Part shown: positions 31,911-33,088 of the stretch, one piece after another
Position numbering within the stretch: the stretch's first letter is position 1
How the letters are laid out: the number at the start of each line of letters is the position of its first letter
Made by a program: the position numbers and the translations under genes
NCBI GenBank assembly: GCA_030550175.1
Contig: JAUQPW010000063.1
Coordinates: 1 to 33,088, forward strand
Direction of reading: 5' to 3'
DNA from: a bacterium
Lineage (GTDB): Bacteria > Moduliflexota > Moduliflexia > Moduliflexales > JAUQPW01
DNA: 33,088 nucleotides
Notes under the pieces: model-generated
Database searches by the model: none
Told to the model about the DNA's origin: nothing
The model's input: the letters and a program-made list of their open reading frames with translations, nothing else

Positions 31911-32295
31911 GGTTTATGGCCTCCTTTTAAAAGGTAAAAAAACTTAGCAAGTTGTATAACAGAGTCACCGATAAGCTTCTCATCCTGTACTTCTGAACGA
32001 TAGCAAAGAACCTTAAAGGATAAGGTTCTTTGCTATCGTTCAGAATCGTATCAGGTAGAGGTCCTTGAAGACTCTGCTATACAAGAGAGATATGTCCTAC
32101 CACTCTCACAGGGAAAGGTTCCCTAACGCCGCGGTCTGTTTACCCCTCGACAGGTTCAGGACCCAGGAGGAATCGGATCGTTTAGGGTATCCTTTCATAG
32201 GAAACTGGTACAGGTTGTGTTCAATCAGAGGATTTTGTAAAATTAGAGTGGTTCTCTGTTAAAAAGTTCCAGAGACTTTTAGGATGTATGCAAAT
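31911..32295. other. Intergenic region upstream of htrA
   Basis: Apart from the palindromic element at 31952-32084 it holds no gene with a ribosome binding site. 32085-32290 shows nothing recognisable. Confidence 0.5.
31952..32084. repeat. 133-bp palindromic element with perfect 25-bp central stem
   Basis: The centre is a perfect 25-bp stem (31991-32015 with 32021-32045, loop AAGGA) beginning TTCTGAACGATAGC. The outer ends match again: TTGTATAACAGAGTC (31952-31966) pairs with GACTCTGCTATACAA (32070-32084), 14 of 15. The sequence in between pairs partly. The whole therefore folds into one long cruciform and looks like a small non-autonomous mobile element. Both ends read outward as GACTCTGnTATACAA, containing a -10-like TATACA. 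Confidence 0.7.
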
Positions 32296-32323
32296 AAAAA
32301 CCCCGCTCGGAGCGGGGCTTTTT
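32296..32323. terminator. Bidirectional rho-independent terminator after hsp20
   Basis: AAAAAGCCCCGCT and its complement form a GC-rich stem with T-runs on both sides (TTTTT on either strand). It sits 3 bases beyond the Hsp20 stop codon. Confidence 0.88.
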
Positions 32324-32325
32324 GT

Positions 32326-32817
32326 TTACTGGACGTTGATTTTGATTTGCTTGGGTTTGGCTTCCTCGGGCTTCGGCAACTTTACTTCCAAAACCCCGTT
32401 TTGATAAGTCGCTTTGATTTTGTTGGGATCCGTCCCTGCCGGAAGAGGAATGGTTCTTCTGAAGGCTCCATAGGTCCATTCGCTTCGGTAGTAATTCTCT
32501 TCTTTTACTTCACTTTCCCGTTTACGCTCTCCACGAATGATGAGGTTGCCGTCACTTACCGATACATCAATATCCGATTGCTTCATTCCAGGAAGTTCTG
32601 CTCTGACGACCAGCTCATCCTTCGTTTCGTATACCTCTACGGCAGGACTCCATTCCCGGGTGCTGAGAGGTTCTAACCCCGTATCTCCAAAGGCTTCCTC
32701 AAATATTCGGTTCATTTCACGTTGTAAATTAGAAAGCCATCGGAAGGGATCCCAACCTCTTTCTAAAGAACCCCAGGGTTCTAAAGAGGAAAATGGACGC
32801 CATCTTTGAATTGCCAT
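32326..32817 (-). CDS. Hsp20/alpha-crystallin small heat-shock protein
   Basis: A 163-residue protein with an N-terminal arm (RWRPFSSLEPWGSLERGWDPF), the alpha-crystallin domain (about residues 55-145: SPAVEVYETKDELVVRAELPG, then IDVSVSDGNLIIRGERK), the hallmark TYQNGVLEVKLPK, and the C-terminal I-x-I anchor in QIKINVQ. It is an ATP-independent holdase forming oligomers that keep unfolding proteins soluble under heat stress. AAAGGAGG lies about 8 bases before the ATG. It has its own promoter (32881-32909) and terminator, so it is monocistronic. No CIRCE inverted repeat is present. Confidence 0.93.
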   Translation of the reverse strand: MAIQRWRPFSSLEPWGSLERGWDPFRWLSNLQREMNRIFEEAFGDTGLEPLSTREWSPAVEVYETKDELVVRAELPGMKQSDIDVSVSDGNLIIRGERKRESEVKEENYYRSEWTYGAFRRTIPLPAGTDPNKIKATYQNGVLEVKLPKPEEAKPKQIKINVQ

Positions 32818-32880
32818 ATTCCATACCTCCTTTACTTAAAAGGTAAGTTTTTTTATCCCTTCAAACTCAACTCTAGTAAA

Positions 32881-32909
32881 AATATAGAACTTGAGTCTAT
32901 CTTTATCAA
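32881..32909 (-). promoter_or_regulatory. Sigma-70-type promoter of the hsp20 gene
   Basis: On the minus strand there is TTGATA (32904-32909), a 17-base spacer and TATATT (32881-32886), each 5 of 6 to consensus, about 65 bases before the start codon. The -10 box does not resemble the CCCCAT-type box of the heat-shock sigma factor. Confidence 0.6.
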
Positions 32910-32966
32910 GTTATTTTCATAAAAATTTTTAAGTTTGGGAGAAGCCACAGAGAAATGTCTTGGTAC

Positions 32967-33088
32967 GTATCCGTATCAATTTAGTAGGTGGAAAAAGAAA
33001 CACCCCCCTCCCCCCGTATACGGGGGGATTAGAGGGGGGCCAGGTGCCCTGCCTCCAAATGACGATTATGTTCTCTGGCCTCCCCCCG
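32967..33088. mobile_element. Palindromic MITE-like element, copy 3 (cut by window end)
   Basis: It begins GTATCCGTATCAATTTAG, identical to the right terminal repeat of copies 1 and 2, so it lies in inverted orientation. It continues TAGGTGGAAAAAG, then a CCCCCCGTATACGGGGGG palindrome as in copy 2. After 33045 the sequence leaves the copy-2 pattern, so the copy may be rearranged or carry an insert. Confidence 0.65.

Noticed and set aside
32818..32909. CIRCE or ROSE-type heat-shock control element before hsp20
   Set aside because: No TTAGCACTC-type inverted repeat and no U-rich hairpin masking the ribosome binding site is visible.

Overview
The window reads as a chromosomal segment of a Gram-negative bacterium of roughly mid-40s % GC. 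It carries Sec and Tat signal peptides, a periplasmic HtrA protease, a SPOR-domain envelope protein, a periplasmic quinoprotein and E. coli-like sigma-70 promoters. No rRNA, tRNA or ribosomal protein fixes the lineage. The gene set (PQQ dehydrogenase, Tat-exported GMC oxidoreductase pair, hydantoinase A/B genes, ThuA-like protein, a possible MXAN_5187-type protein, ArsN2) would suit an uncultured deltaproteobacterium or a neighbouring phylum, but that is a guess.

Layout. 1-471 is the 3' end of an FkbM-type methyltransferase, convergent with a two-domain M16 protease (480-3254). 3528-6247 is an oxidoreductase operon: a Tat-signal small subunit, then a GMC flavoprotein with a cysteine cluster, closed by an intrinsic terminator. 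A 1.15 kb non-coding stretch (6248-7402) holds predicted promoters and hairpins. 7403-9349 is an exported FG-GAP repeat protein. From 9372 to 19147, on the minus strand, lies what looks like an ancestral operon ThuA-like / hyuA / hyuB / PQQ dehydrogenase. It is now disrupted: hyuA and hyuB each carry a frameshift and are separated by about 3.4 kb of foreign-looking DNA (12928-16377). That DNA contains a palindromic element inserted in a DUF433 gene with an 8-bp target duplication, an adenylate cyclase fragment, a coiled-coil DUF3782-type protein and an AT-rich GT39-type glycosyltransferase.

19445-28971 is housekeeping: YbaK deacylase, exported MsrB, a KefB-type antiporter with a 55-residue zinc-ribbon protein directly behind it, arginyl-tRNA synthetase, a SPOR protein, and an operon of a PGPGW-like membrane protein, uvrC and a small conserved protein. 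29207-30128 holds ArsN2 and an ester cyclase. 30471-32817 is a stress section (HtrA, Hsp20).

The most notable signals are repeats and decay. A palindromic element family with imperfect terminal inverted repeats has three copies (13200-13417, 29028-29162, 32967 to the window end). The first copy splits a DUF433 gene so cleanly that removing it, plus one inserted A, rebuilds the protein. A second palindromic element with a perfect 25-bp stem lies upstream of htrA. The hyuA frameshift is a perfect 7-bp tandem duplication. The quinoprotein appears to lack the usual catalytic Asp. No complete new defence or mobile system is visible.
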